Source of the DNA: Burkholderiaceae bacterium
GTDB taxonomy: Bacteria; Pseudomonadota; Gammaproteobacteria; Burkholderiales; Burkholderiaceae_C
DNA length: 64,000 bases
Assembly: GCA_019751915.1 (NCBI GenBank)
Contig: JAIEMS010000015.1
Location: forward strand, 60,291-124,290
Direction: 5' to 3'
Part shown: piece after piece, positions 8,298 to 16,635 of the stretch
Layout of the letters: every line of letters begins with the position of its first letter
Position numbering within the stretch: position 1 is the first letter of the stretch
Notes under the pieces: generated by a model
What the model saw: only the letters and a program-made list of their open reading frames with translations
Told to the model about the DNA's origin: nothing
Databases searched by the model: none
Made by a program: the position numbers and the translations under genes

Positions 8298-8945
8298 ATG
8301 CACATCGAAATTGGCATCCTCTCGCCAGAAAAAATTGCCTACGCCTCGGTCGCTGCCACAGCACTGCTGGGCGCGCACACCAGCGGCTTGCTCAAAAGCC
8401 CAACAGCGTGGCTGCGCACCGCACTGGCTGCTTTCTTTTTTAGCGTGTTGATGCAAGTTTGGCACTTGCCCGTCGGCCCCTCGGAACTGCATTTGGTCGG
8501 CGCTATGCCGATTTATTTGCTGTTTGGTTTTGTGCCAACGCTGTTTGGTTTTGCTCTGGGCCTGCTGGTGCAGGCGCTGGTGTTTGAGCCACAAGACATG
8601 GCACATCTGGCGGTCAACTTTTTAAGTTTGGCGGCACCACTTCTGGCCGTGCACCACGGTTTAGGTCAAAAAATGCAGGGCGTGACGCTGTCCAACGTGC
8701 TCAAGCTCGATGCGGTGTACTACACCGGCGTGACGCTGATGGTGGGCTTTTGGCTGTCGAACAGCAACGGCGCGGCCCCCGTGGCCGACTGGGCGCTGTT
8801 TGCCGTCTCTTATGCCAGCTTGGTGCTGGTAGAACCCTTGCTGACCGTCGGACTGACGCTGCTGGCAAGCCGGGCACCCAACCAGCGCTGGCTGGCCGCT
8901 TGCATTGACGAGCGCACCCTGCAACGCATGACCGCGACCGCCTAA
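8298..8945 (+). CDS. CbiM-type energy-coupling-factor permease (cobalt uptake)
   Basis: Integral membrane protein of 215 residues with about six hydrophobic segments. It starts MHIEIGILSPEK. In CbiM/NikM proteins the mature Met1-His2 terminus takes part in binding the metal, and both are kept here. No CbiN, CbiQ or CbiO gene is adjacent, so the energy-coupling partners are missing from the operon. It may use shared ECF modules encoded elsewhere or act alone. A good Shine-Dalgarno (AAAGGAAA) precedes the ATG. Cobalt rather than nickel is inferred from the operon. Confidence 0.85.
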   Translation: MHIEIGILSPEKIAYASVAATALLGAHTSGLLKSPTAWLRTALAAFFFSVLMQVWHLPVGPSELHLVGAMPIYLLFGFVPTLFGFALGLLVQALVFEPQDMAHLAVNFLSLAAPLLAVHHGLGQKMQGVTLSNVLKLDAVYYTGVTLMVGFWLSNSNGAAPVADWALFAVSYASLVLVEPLLTVGLTLLASRAPNQRWLAACIDERTLQRMTATA

Positions 8946-8959
8946 GGCAGCACCGCACC

Positions 8960-9985
8960 ATGGCCGCAGGAAAAATCATGCTGGTGGGCATTGGCCCCGG
9001 CAGCACCGAACACATGACGGTGCGGGCGCGCGCTGCCATCGCCGAGGCCGACACCATCATCGGCTACGTCACCTACATCAAGCTGGTGGCGGACTTGATC
9101 GAGGGCAAAGAAATCGTCCGCAAATCGATGACCGAGGAACTTGACCGCGCCATCGAAGCCCTTGACCGCGCCCGCGCTGGCAAAAAGGTAGCGCTGATTT
9201 CGTCGGGCGATGCCGGTGTCTACGGCATGGCTGGGCCGACCTTTGAAGTGCTGTTTCAGGCCGGATGGACACCGCCGGCACGCGATGAAAACGGCCAGCC
9301 CGACCCCGATGGCATTGAGGTCGAAGTGGTGCCCGGTGCCTCGGCGCTCAACAGCTGCGCTGCCCGCGTGGGTGCGCCGCTGACGCACGACTTTTGTGCC
9401 ATCTCGCTGTCAGACTTGCTCACACCTTGGCCGACCATTGCCCGGCGGCTTGATGCAGCGGCGGCGGCTGATTTTGTCGTGGCACTGTACAACCCCAAGA
9501 GCGGGCGGCGTACCCGCCAAATCGTCGAAGCGCAGCGGCTGTTTTTGCGCCACCGCCGCCCTGATACGCCCGTCGCCATCGTCAAGAGCGCCTACCGCCG
9601 CCGCGAAAAAATCACCTTCACGACACTCGATGCGATGAGCGAGGCCGATATTGGCATGCTCAGTACCGTGCTGATTGGCAACAGCAACACGGTCGTGCAG
9701 TACGGTTTGATGGTCACGCCGCGCGGCTATGCCAACAAGTACGACCTGCAAGGCGATGGTGCTGCGCGTGCAGGTGAGCGCCGGGGTCGATCGCTCTCGA
9801 CGGGGCTAGAAGGTTGGCTAGAGAACTTACAAATCGACCATGCAGCGGGGGACTCATTGGAAAACTTAGCCCAGCGCCACCGCCTGCCGCTGGACTACAT
9901 CCGCGAGACGCTGCTGAACCCGCTGGCTGCCGCCTCTGATGAGCCCTCAGAAGACAGCAGCGCCTCAGTTGTGCTGGACAAATAA
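8960..9985 (+). CDS. cbiH: (cobalt-)precorrin-3B C17-methyltransferase
   Basis: CbiH/CobJ methylates C17 and drives ring contraction. The methylase core (~1-265) is clear: KIMLVGIGPGSTEHMT, ALISSGDAGVYGMAGP, VVPGASALNSCAARVGAPL, ALYNPKSGRR and STVLIGNSNT. A C-terminal extension of roughly 60 residues follows (from about residue 282). It lacks cysteines, so it is not the Fe-S ferredoxin-like tail known from some CbiH proteins; it contains a short helical stretch (SLENLAQRHRLPLDYIRET) and an acidic end. Last corrin gene of the operon. Confidence 0.93.
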   Translation: MAAGKIMLVGIGPGSTEHMTVRARAAIAEADTIIGYVTYIKLVADLIEGKEIVRKSMTEELDRAIEALDRARAGKKVALISSGDAGVYGMAGPTFEVLFQAGWTPPARDENGQPDPDGIEVEVVPGASALNSCAARVGAPLTHDFCAISLSDLLTPWPTIARRLDAAAAADFVVALYNPKSGRRTRQIVEAQRLFLRHRRPDTPVAIVKSAYRRREKITFTTLDAMSEADIGMLSTVLIGNSNTVVQYGLMVTPRGYANKYDLQGDGAARAGERRGRSLSTGLEGWLENLQIDHAAGDSLENLAQRHRLPLDYIRETLLNPLAAASDEPSEDSSASVVLDK

Positions 9986-10013
9986 CACCAGAGAACACCA
10001 GAGGAAAAAATAG

Positions 10014-12113
10014 ATGCCTCATCACCGCAGCCCCCGATGGATGCGCTGGCTGTTCGCCTGCGCCACAGCCTGCACAGGCCCTGTAGCTGTGGGGCAAACC
10101 ACCCCTAGGGGAACCGAAGGCACTTTGGCAACCATAGTCATTACCAGTCGCACCGATGCGAATGGTATCGGCAGTAGCGATGCAGCGTCGCAGGGGGTGA
10201 TTGATGCCGAATCACTGGCCCAACGGCCCACGTTGCGCCCCGGCGAAGTGTTGGAGTTTATTCCGGGCATGGTCGTGACCCAGCACTCGGGCGACGGCAA
10301 AGCGAACCAGTATTTTTTACGCGGCTTTAACCTCGACCACGGTACCGACTTTGCTACCAGTTTGAATGGTATGCCTATCAATATGTCCACGCATGCCCAC
10401 GGCCAAGGGTACACCGACATGAATGTGCTCATACCAGAGCTAGTGGATCGGATTGAGTACCAAAAAGGGCCGTATTTCGCGACCCATGGGGATTTTTCTT
10501 CTGCAGGGGCAGCCGATATTTTCTACAAAAATCGTCTGTCTGGGCCTTTGGTACAGGTTTCGGCTGGCCCGCATGGTTATCAACGTGGTCTTGCTGCCAA
10601 TACTGCGACTCTGAATGAGAACTTCACTTTATGGGGGGCTGTTGAGTGGATGGGAAACAACGGGCCTTGGGTCGAACCCGAACGATTACAGCGCAAAAAT
10701 GCCGTGCTGCAACTGGTGCAAGGCAACGCAGGAGATGGCAGCACTATCAGTTTGATGGCCTACAACGGACGCTGGAACGCAACCGACCAAATCCCCCAGC
10801 GCCTCATTGATGCGGGCAGCTACAACGGTAAACCATTTGGCCGGTTTGACACATTGGACCCTACAAGTGGGGGTAAAACCTCACGCTACAGTTTGTCAGG
10901 GGAATGGCACCGGCGCGATAAAGAGTCCGAGACCCACGTTTCGGTGTATGCCATTCAATACGATTTACAGCTTTTTTCCAACTTCACCTATGCCATGGAT
11001 CGTCCCGAAACTGGCGATCAAATAGCCCAAAAGGACGACCGCAGTATCTTTGGCATGAAGGCTTCGCAGGCATGGAATCACCACCTTGCAGGCATAGAGA
11101 TGCGCTCTGAAGTTGGCACACAGCTACGCCACGACCGGATTCATTTGGGGCTGTACGACACCCAAGCCCGGCATATTTTGGGCACAACCCGCATCGACGA
11201 TGTGCATCAAACCCTGCTTGGACTCTATGCCCAAAGCCATGTGCAATGGACACCGTGGTTACGTAGTGTCTTGGGGCTGCGCAGCGACGCAGCGAACTTT
11301 ACCGTCAATAGCGTGACCCGTGCGGCCAATTCTGGAGCCAGCCAAGCCCGCTTGTGGTCGCCCAAAATGGCATGGGTGGCCGGGCCGTGGCAGGCAACAG
11401 AGTTTTTTTTCAACGCTGGAAAAGGTTTTCATAGCAACGACGCGCGTGGCACTACAGCGAAGTTAGACCCTAGAACGGGTACTTCCATTGACGCTGTCCC
11501 CGGTTTGGTCGCCTCGCGCGGCTGGGAATTGGGGGTTCGTAGCCAAGCTATTGCCAATGTGCAAAGCACACTGACCTATTGGCGCTTGCGTTTTGATTCA
11601 GAATTGGTATATGCCGGTGAGGTCGGTGCAACCGAAGCGAGCGTTGCCAGCCGACGCCACGGACTGGAATGGAACAACCACTGGAGTCCAAATCGGCATC
11701 TTGCATTCGATGCTAATTTGGCTTTAACACGCGCCCGCTTTGTCAATGGTGAGCGCATTCCCAACGCAGTGGACTCAGTGGCATCGTTGGCAGCCACCCT
11801 CAAAGGCGTTGGCCCTTGGTCTGTTGGACTACAGTGGCGTTACCTTGGTAGCAGCCCACTGACTGAAGACAATGCGGTACGCAGCCCCGCCGCATCTATT
11901 TTTAACTTGCGTCTGACGCGCGATCTGCACCCATGGCTGGGCCGCCAATCGGATGTGACGCTGGATGTGTTCAATCTGACAAACCGCAGGGTCAATGATA
12001 TTCAGTACTACTACGCCTCCCAGTTACCCAGCGAGGCCAGACCCATTAACGACCGGGCCATGCACCCAGCTGAACCCCGTTCGGTGCGCATTACCCTGAG
12101 AAGCACTTTTTAG
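10014..12113 (+). CDS. TonB-dependent outer-membrane receptor
   Basis: About 699 residues. An N-terminal export signal (MRWLFACATACTGPVAVGQ region) is followed by a plug domain: TIVITSRTD resembles a TonB box, and LRPGEVLEFIPGMVV, YFLRGFNLDHGTDFATSLNG and a His-rich NMSTHAHGQGYTD follow. A C-terminal 22-strand barrel ends in aromatic-rich RSVRITLRSTF, with the terminal Phe used for barrel assembly. It lies 28 bp after cbiH with a purine-rich Shine-Dalgarno, so it is probably co-transcribed and would import cobalt chelates or a corrinoid. It is not an evident BtuB. Substrate is inferred only from context. Confidence 0.9.
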   Translation: MPHHRSPRWMRWLFACATACTGPVAVGQTTPRGTEGTLATIVITSRTDANGIGSSDAASQGVIDAESLAQRPTLRPGEVLEFIPGMVVTQHSGDGKANQYFLRGFNLDHGTDFATSLNGMPINMSTHAHGQGYTDMNVLIPELVDRIEYQKGPYFATHGDFSSAGAADIFYKNRLSGPLVQVSAGPHGYQRGLAANTATLNENFTLWGAVEWMGNNGPWVEPERLQRKNAVLQLVQGNAGDGSTISLMAYNGRWNATDQIPQRLIDAGSYNGKPFGRFDTLDPTSGGKTSRYSLSGEWHRRDKESETHVSVYAIQYDLQLFSNFTYAMDRPETGDQIAQKDDRSIFGMKASQAWNHHLAGIEMRSEVGTQLRHDRIHLGLYDTQARHILGTTRIDDVHQTLLGLYAQSHVQWTPWLRSVLGLRSDAANFTVNSVTRAANSGASQARLWSPKMAWVAGPWQATEFFFNAGKGFHSNDARGTTAKLDPRTGTSIDAVPGLVASRGWELGVRSQAIANVQSTLTYWRLRFDSELVYAGEVGATEASVASRRHGLEWNNHWSPNRHLAFDANLALTRARFVNGERIPNAVDSVASLAATLKGVGPWSVGLQWRYLGSSPLTEDNAVRSPAASIFNLRLTRDLHPWLGRQSDVTLDVFNLTNRRVNDIQYYYASQLPSEARPINDRAMHPAEPRSVRITLRSTF

Positions 12114-12220
12114 CAGCCTCATGTCGGCCTCACCGATTTGATTTGTATCAACATGGATCTGGGCGGGTCTATCGAAAATCCATGCCAATACAATGGTTTT
12201 TTATTCCACAGGAGGTTCTT

Positions 12221-12367
12221 ATGAAGCTGGTATCTGATCTTTTTTCGACCGATTACGGCCTGATGAGCATCATCGGCATTGCCATGATGATTGCTGGCAG
12301 CGTGGCGTTTGTGTATGTAGTGCGCAAAAAAATGGACGCTGACCAAGCCGCTGCCGACCGAAAGTAA
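12221..12367 (+). CDS. small membrane protein, DUF3149-like
   Basis: 48 residues, MKLVSDLFSTDYGLMSIIGI at the N-terminus, with one transmembrane helix (~14-34) and a charged C-terminus. The start is fixed by a strong Shine-Dalgarno, GGAGG, 6 bp upstream. The LFSTDYGLMS pattern is typical of the DUF3149 family of tiny inner-membrane proteins of unknown function. It follows the TonB receptor by about 107 bp and may have its own promoter. Confidence 0.8.
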   Translation: MKLVSDLFSTDYGLMSIIGIAMMIAGSVAFVYVVRKKMDADQAAADRK

Positions 12368-12396
12368 GTCGTCCATACCGTTGCTAGCAGCGACCC

Positions 12397-12416
12397 ACCG
12401 GGGCTACAGCCCCGTT
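12397..12416. terminator. candidate bidirectional terminator hairpin
   Basis: CGGGGC (12399-12404) pairs with GCCCCG (12409-12414) across a 4-nt loop, between the convergent DUF3149-like gene and the hypothetical gene on the minus strand. The following U-run is poor, so this is a weak call. Confidence 0.4.
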
Positions 12417-12429
12417 GTGGTCGTGCGCT

Positions 12430-12774
12430 TTAGGTCTCGTCGGCAGCGCACTCCAAACGGCCCAACACTTCCTCAAGAGCCTGCTCTCCGGCAGCCTCGC
12501 AAGCGGCAACAGCCATCGCTTGCACCCGCTGCGAAATTTCACCACGCGCCAACAGTGTGTGCAGCACATCCCCCAAGAAAAATCCCCCTGCGTAAGCCGC
12601 ACTGAGCATATCTTCGAGCAAACGCTGGGCTTTGGCACGGCCCCACGGTGGGGCATCGGTGGTTTTGCCATAGGCAGTGTCACCCAGAATCAACAGCAAC
12701 CCAGCAGGTGTCATTTCATAGCCGCCCTCGGTGCAGTCGGGGTCAAGGGTGAAAAGCACTGGATTTGTACCCAT
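12430..12774 (-). CDS. hypothetical protein, 114 residues
   Basis: Not recognised. Start placed at the ATG at 12774 because an AAAGG Shine-Dalgarno sits about 8 bp upstream; the frame is open further but without such a signal. The protein begins MGTNPVLFTLDPDCTEGGYE, has a short hydrophobic stretch (MTPAGLLLILGD) and an Ala/Glu-rich helical C-terminus. No signal peptide or membrane helix. It follows the predicted methyltransferase gene on the same strand (64 bp gap) and may be co-transcribed. Confidence 0.7.
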   Translation of the reverse strand: MGTNPVLFTLDPDCTEGGYEMTPAGLLLILGDTAYGKTTDAPPWGRAKAQRLLEDMLSAAYAGGFFLGDVLHTLLARGEISQRVQAMAVAACEAAGEQALEEVLGRLECAADET

Positions 12775-12838
12775 ATTATTGCCTTTAGGTCGGTTGATTT
12801 TCTGGTATGCAAATTGTACGGCTTTCAACCCAAAACGC

Positions 12839-13621
12839 CTACTTTTTCAACACCCAAGGCAGTCGGTACACCCAGACGGTGCGCCCACCGGGGGCTTGCC
12901 ACTGGGCATGGGCAGCAACACCGGGCACGGCAAACTCCAAACTCACCAACCAAGCACCGGGGGCCATTTCAGCCTGTGCCTTGGCTGCAGCACGGGCCAT
13001 GCTCTCAGGGCGCTGAAACAAATAAACCAACGGGTAGCTGCCCCAATCGGCGTGCCAAATATCGCCTTGGCGCACCCGCGCCCACGGACAGCGCAGCGCA
13101 CACAACAAGCGCAGCGGCCAACTCCATTCAATGCCTTCGATCTGTGCCTGTGGGTAAGCACGGCGCAGCGCCAACAAGCCGTCGCCCACACCACAACCGG
13201 CATCCAGCACCCGTGCGCCGGGGGGCAATGGTGCCAGCGCTGCCAAGCCATCGAGGGCTTGGCGCGGCGTTGGAAACAGCGGTGCATCACGCCACGCATT
13301 GAGCGGGTACACCGCCAGCAACAGCAGCAGGGGTGCCAACCAAACCCATGCGGGCACACCAGCGCCGCCACTCAGGGCCAACGACAACGGAAACCCCGCC
13401 GCAATCAACCCGCGCCGCCACCAACTGCTGCCCATGACGCTGGCCAAACTTGCCAACACACAGACCAACAACAATGCCCACAGGGAGCGCTGCAAAGCCA
13501 GGTACAGCAGCCACGCCGCGCCCCAAGTCAATAAAGCGGGCAACGGCCAAGGCAGGCGACCCACCGGCACCGGCGCTCCCACCGATGTTTCACGTGAAAC
13601 ACGATTCCCGCTTTTTCTCAT
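12839..13621 (-). CDS. membrane-anchored class I SAM-dependent methyltransferase
   Basis: 260 residues. Three to four hydrophobic helices fill residues ~25-110 (WPLPALLTWGAAWLLYLAL, LWALLLVCVLASLASVM). A Rossmann methyltransferase domain follows, with motif I RVLDAGCGVGDGLLALRR near residue 140. The substrate is unknown. The start overlaps the parB stop (ATGA), so it is translationally coupled to parB. Its codons ~8-13 (VSRET) contain a perfect parS site. Confidence 0.85.
   Translation of the reverse strand: MRKSGNRVSRETSVGAPVPVGRLPWPLPALLTWGAAWLLYLALQRSLWALLLVCVLASLASVMGSSWWRRGLIAAGFPLSLALSGGAGVPAWVWLAPLLLLLAVYPLNAWRDAPLFPTPRQALDGLAALAPLPPGARVLDAGCGVGDGLLALRRAYPQAQIEGIEWSWPLRLLCALRCPWARVRQGDIWHADWGSYPLVYLFQRPESMARAAAKAQAEMAPGAWLVSLEFAVPGVAAHAQWQAPGGRTVWVYRLPWVLKK
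13586..13601. promoter_or_regulatory. parS centromere site 1
   Basis: TGTTTCACGTGAAACA, a perfect 16-bp palindrome identical to the bacterial parS consensus bound by ParB. It lies inside the start of the methyltransferase coding sequence just downstream of parB. Confidence 0.96.
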
Positions 13622-14541
13622 TGCCCGTGCAGCCGTTCAATCAGGCCATTCAAAGCATCCAGCGAGCCAAAGGCAATTGCCAACTCGCCCACATCGTCCA
13701 TACGGCCCGCCCGCCGGACGCGCTTTTTGATGCGCACCTGCACCTCGGCCATCAACAAATCGGACAGTTCTTCTTCAATGCGGCGCAAATCGCCCGATTT
13801 CTCTGAGCGCTGTGGCGGGGGGGCATCGCCACTGAAGTCGGCGGCCATTTTTTTGACCAGCGCCTCGGCTTCGCGCACCGAGAGTTTTTTGGCGGCAATC
13901 TGGTTGGCGGCGGTGATTTGTACCGCGCGCTCCAGCGTCAGCAGCGCCCGAGCGTGGCCCATGTCAATATCCCCGGCCATCAGCATGGTTTGCACCGGAT
14001 CGGCCAAATGGAGCAGGCGCAGCAGGTTGCTGGCAGCGCTGCGCGAGCGCCCAACGGCTTGTGCCGCTTGCTCGTGCGTCAGGCCAAACTCTTTAACCAG
14101 CCGTTGCAAACCCTGCGCCTCTTCGAGCGGATTGAGGTCTTCACGCTGGATGTTTTCAATCAGCGCCATCGCGGCGGCGGCCTCGTCGGGCACGTCGCGC
14201 ACCAGCACGGGAACGGCATCCAATCCGGCCAATTTTGCCGCCCGAAAGCGGCGTTCACCGGCAATGATTTCGTACTGTCCGGCGTTATCTCCGGCAGTCA
14301 GGCGGCGCACCAAAATCGGCTGCATGACGCCCTGCGCCTTGATGCTTTCGGCCAGCTCGTACAGCGCGCCTTCGTCCATACGGGTGCGCGGCTGGTAAAT
14401 GCCGGGCACCATACAACTCAGAGGCAAACTGCTGGGCAGAGCTGCATCGGTGGCTGAAGTTTGCGCAAGCGGCTCATCTGCCGTCGGGCCAAACAGTGCT
14501 TCGAGGCCGCGCCCTAAGCCTTTGGGGTTTTTGCTCGCCAT
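13618..14541 (-). CDS. parB: chromosome-partitioning protein ParB (CTPase, parS-binding)
   Basis: ParB loads at parS, spreads as a CTP-dependent clamp and recruits ParA and SMC. About 307 residues. N-terminal KGLGRGLEALFG is the ParA-interacting/stimulating segment. The CTP-binding region contains QPILVRR, GERRFRAAKLAG (arginine-rich box II) and ENIQREDLNPLEEA. A helix-turn-helix follows (LTHEQAAQAVGRSRSAASNLLRLL), and the C-terminus is the dimerisation domain. Start at 14541 (MASKNPKG) is preferred over an ATG two codons upstream. It overlaps the hydrolase gene by 28 bp. Confidence 0.97.
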   Translation of the reverse strand: MASKNPKGLGRGLEALFGPTADEPLAQTSATDAALPSSLPLSCMVPGIYQPRTRMDEGALYELAESIKAQGVMQPILVRRLTAGDNAGQYEIIAGERRFRAAKLAGLDAVPVLVRDVPDEAAAAMALIENIQREDLNPLEEAQGLQRLVKEFGLTHEQAAQAVGRSRSAASNLLRLLHLADPVQTMLMAGDIDMGHARALLTLERAVQITAANQIAAKKLSVREAEALVKKMAADFSGDAPPPQRSEKSGDLRRIEEELSDLLMAEVQVRIKKRVRRAGRMDDVGELAIAFGSLDALNGLIERLHGQ

Positions 14542-15086
14542 GTGCATCCATCTTTCATGAGGGTGTGAAGCAGCGCCAAGCCTTCGGGCCAGTCGCCCAA
14601 GCCAGACTCAGCGTTGAGATGGCCGCGTGCGCCGCCATCGACGTACTGTGCACCCCAAGCCGCTGCCAGTGCTTGGGTGCGCTCCGGGGTGCAATAGGGG
14701 TCGCTCTGGCTGCCCACCAATTGGGCCGCAAAGGGCAGCGGCTGCACAGCCAATGGTGCCCAGCCGGGCAAGCGCTGGCGCAGCGCTTCGCGTTCGGTAT
14801 CGCAGGGCGCCACCAAGAGCGCTGCCTGCACGCGCGAGGCCAGCGGCGAATGCGCGGCCCACCAAGCCGTCAAAATACAGCCCAAACCGTGCGCCACCAG
14901 CACCACCGGGCCGCCACTGTCGAGCACCACTTCTTGCAGCCGTGCGCTCCAGTCGCCGCGCAGCGGGCGCTGCCAGTCGTGTTGCTCTAAGCGCTGGTGG
15001 CCGTGGAGCAGCTCCCAGCGGCTTTGCCAATGGTCGGGGCCGGAGTTTTGCCAGCCGGGCAGAATCAGAATACGGGGATTTTTCAC
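14514..15086 (-). CDS. alpha/beta hydrolase, RBBP9/YdeN type
   Basis: About 190 residues. The domain opens RILILPGWQNSGPDHWQSRW, typical of the RBBP9/YdeN serine-hydrolase family. The nucleophile motif GHSLG is changed to AHGLG (VVLVAHGLGCILTAWW), so the usual Ser is replaced by Gly; a C-terminal GHLNAESG-type His motif is kept. Loss of the nucleophile suggests altered or no hydrolase activity. GTG 15086 is chosen as start because upstream codons run into parA; no clear ribosome site. The gene sits between parA and parB. Confidence 0.82.
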   Translation of the reverse strand: MKNPRILILPGWQNSGPDHWQSRWELLHGHQRLEQHDWQRPLRGDWSARLQEVVLDSGGPVVLVAHGLGCILTAWWAAHSPLASRVQAALLVAPCDTEREALRQRLPGWAPLAVQPLPFAAQLVGSQSDPYCTPERTQALAAAWGAQYVDGGARGHLNAESGLGDWPEGLALLHTLMKDGCTWRAKTPKA

Positions 15087-15130
15087 TATTATTTTGATAG
15101 CTGCTTGTGCATGCACATCAAGCGCTAGGC
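15086..15130 (+). repeat. dispersed intergenic repeat copy
   Basis: AT stem ATTATTTTGATAGC near 15088-15101, then CTGCTTGTGC and the tail AAGCGCTAGGC at 15120-15130. Lies between parA and the hydrolase start. Confidence 0.6.
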
Positions 15131-15957
15131 GTTGTTTTGACTGTTTTTTTGGCCGCAGACTTGCGCGGCGGGCGTGGTCGGGCGGGGAGTTTGCCACCGA
15201 CCCGCTCGACCATCTCACGGGCAAAGGCGACAAACGCTTGGCTGCCTTTGGCTGCGGGGTCAAACACCACACCGGGCAGGCCGTAGCTGGGAGCCTCGGC
15301 CAAACGCACGTTGCGCGGAATCACCGTATCGAACACCTTGTCGCCAAAATGCGCCTGCAATTGCGCGCTGACCTGTTGTTGCAGCGTCGTGCGCGGGTCA
15401 AACATCACCCGCAGCAGGCCAATGATTTCGAGGTCTTTGTTCAGATGGATGCGGACTTGGCCGATGGTGTGCAGCAAGTCGGTCACGCCTTCGAGGGCAA
15501 AGTATTCGCACTGCATCGGCACCACCACGCCGTGGGCAGCGCACAAACCATTGAGCGTCAGCAACGACAGCGATGGCGGGCAGTCAATCAAGACAAAATC
15601 GTAATCGAGGGCGACTTCGGCCAACGCCTCTTTCAGGCGTTTTTCGCGGCGCTCCATTGGCACCAGTTCGATCTCGGCACCGGCCAGTTCGCGGTTGGCA
15701 CCGAGCACGTGGTAGCCGCATGCCTCTGACAGCGTGGCCGCCTCGCGCACCGTGGCCGCGCCAATCAACACGGCGTACACCGACAGCGCCAACTGGCGCT
15801 TGTCCACACCCGAACCCATGGTGGCGTTGCCCTGCGGATCAAGGTCAATCAGCAACACACGCTGGCCGATGCGGGCCAAGCCTGCGGCTAAATTGACGGC
15901 AGTGGTGGTTTTGCCAACGCCGCCCTTTTGGTTGGCAACACAAAAAATCTTCGCCAT
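15118..15957 (-). CDS. parA: chromosome-partitioning ATPase ParA (Soj)
   Basis: Walker-type ATPase that moves ParB-parS complexes. About 279 residues. The deviant Walker A QKGGVGKTTTAVNLAAGLA is at residues ~10-28, DLDPQGNATMG follows, and Walker B is FVLIDCPPSLSLLTLN. A basic Lys/Arg/Pro-rich tail (RPRPPRKSAAKKTVK) may help non-specific DNA binding. Start MAKIFCVANQ is canonical. Located 12 bp downstream of rsmG, in the mnmG-rsmG-parA-parB transcription unit. Confidence 0.97.
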   Translation of the reverse strand: MAKIFCVANQKGGVGKTTTAVNLAAGLARIGQRVLLIDLDPQGNATMGSGVDKRQLALSVYAVLIGAATVREAATLSEACGYHVLGANRELAGAEIELVPMERREKRLKEALAEVALDYDFVLIDCPPSLSLLTLNGLCAAHGVVVPMQCEYFALEGVTDLLHTIGQVRIHLNKDLEIIGLLRVMFDPRTTLQQQVSAQLQAHFGDKVFDTVIPRNVRLAEAPSYGLPGVVFDPAAKGSQAFVAFAREMVERVGGKLPARPRPPRKSAAKKTVKTTPSA

Positions 15958-15969
15958 AGTCGATTCGCC

Positions 15970-16635
15970 TTATGCAGAATGGGGCTGCAACCAAACGATG
16001 CAGCGCTCGGCCTCTAGCCCCGGCACAGTCAAGTGTTCCACGTGAAACACTTGCACATCGGCAGGCAGCGCAGCGATTTCGTCGGTGGGGTGTTTGCCCT
16101 TCATCGCCAGCCAGACCGCACCATCTGCCAAAGCCGAGCGCGACCATGCCGTGAAGTCGGGCAGCGACGCAAACGCGCGGCAACTGACCACATCAAACGG
16201 CCCCGCCAAAGACTCCACCCGCGCATGGATGCCGTGCAGATTGGGCAGCTTGAGTGTCACAGCGGCCTGCTGAATAAAGGCGGCTTTTTTCGCCACGGTA
16301 TCTACGCAGCTCACATCCAACTGTGGGCAGCAAATAGCAAACACCACGCCGGGCAAACCACCGCCCGAACCCACATCCAGCAAGCGCAGTGCCGGGGCCG
16401 GGCTGCTCTGGGCCTGCGCCAAATAGCGGCGCAGTGGCCCCACAGCGGCCAAACTATCGAGCAGATGGTGGGTCAGCATCTCGGCAGGATCGCGCACCGC
16501 CGTCAGGTTGTAGACCTTGTTCCACTTTTGCAGCAGCGCCATAAAGTCCAACAATTGGGCGATTTGTCCATCACTCAAATCCAGCGCCAAGGCTTGGGCA
16601 CCACTTCGCAATGCGGCAGCGAGTGCGGTGCTCAT
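15970..16635 (-). CDS. rsmG: 16S rRNA (guanine-N7)-methyltransferase RsmG
   Basis: Methylates G527 (E. coli numbering) of 16S rRNA. About 221 residues with [24 protein letters not shown] and the SAM-binding [16 protein letters not shown], plus [12 protein letters not shown], all family hallmarks. ATG overlaps the mnmG stop. The C-terminal codons for VFHVEH contain the second parS site. Confidence 0.97.
   Translation of the reverse strand: MSTALAAALRSGAQALALDLSDGQIAQLLDFMALLQKWNKVYNLTAVRDPAEMLTHHLLDSLAAVGPLRRYLAQAQSSPAPALRLLDVGSGGGLPGVVFAICCPQLDVSCVDTVAKKAAFIQQAAVTLKLPNLHGIHARVESLAGPFDVVSCRAFASLPDFTAWSRSALADGAVWLAMKGKHPTDEIAALPADVQVFHVEHLTVPGLEAERCIVWLQPHSA
16034..16049. promoter_or_regulatory. 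parS centromere site 2
   Basis: TGTTCCACGTGAAACA matches the degenerate consensus TGTTYCACGTGRAACA exactly; one half-site base differs from sites 1 and 3. It lies inside rsmG. Confidence 0.92.
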
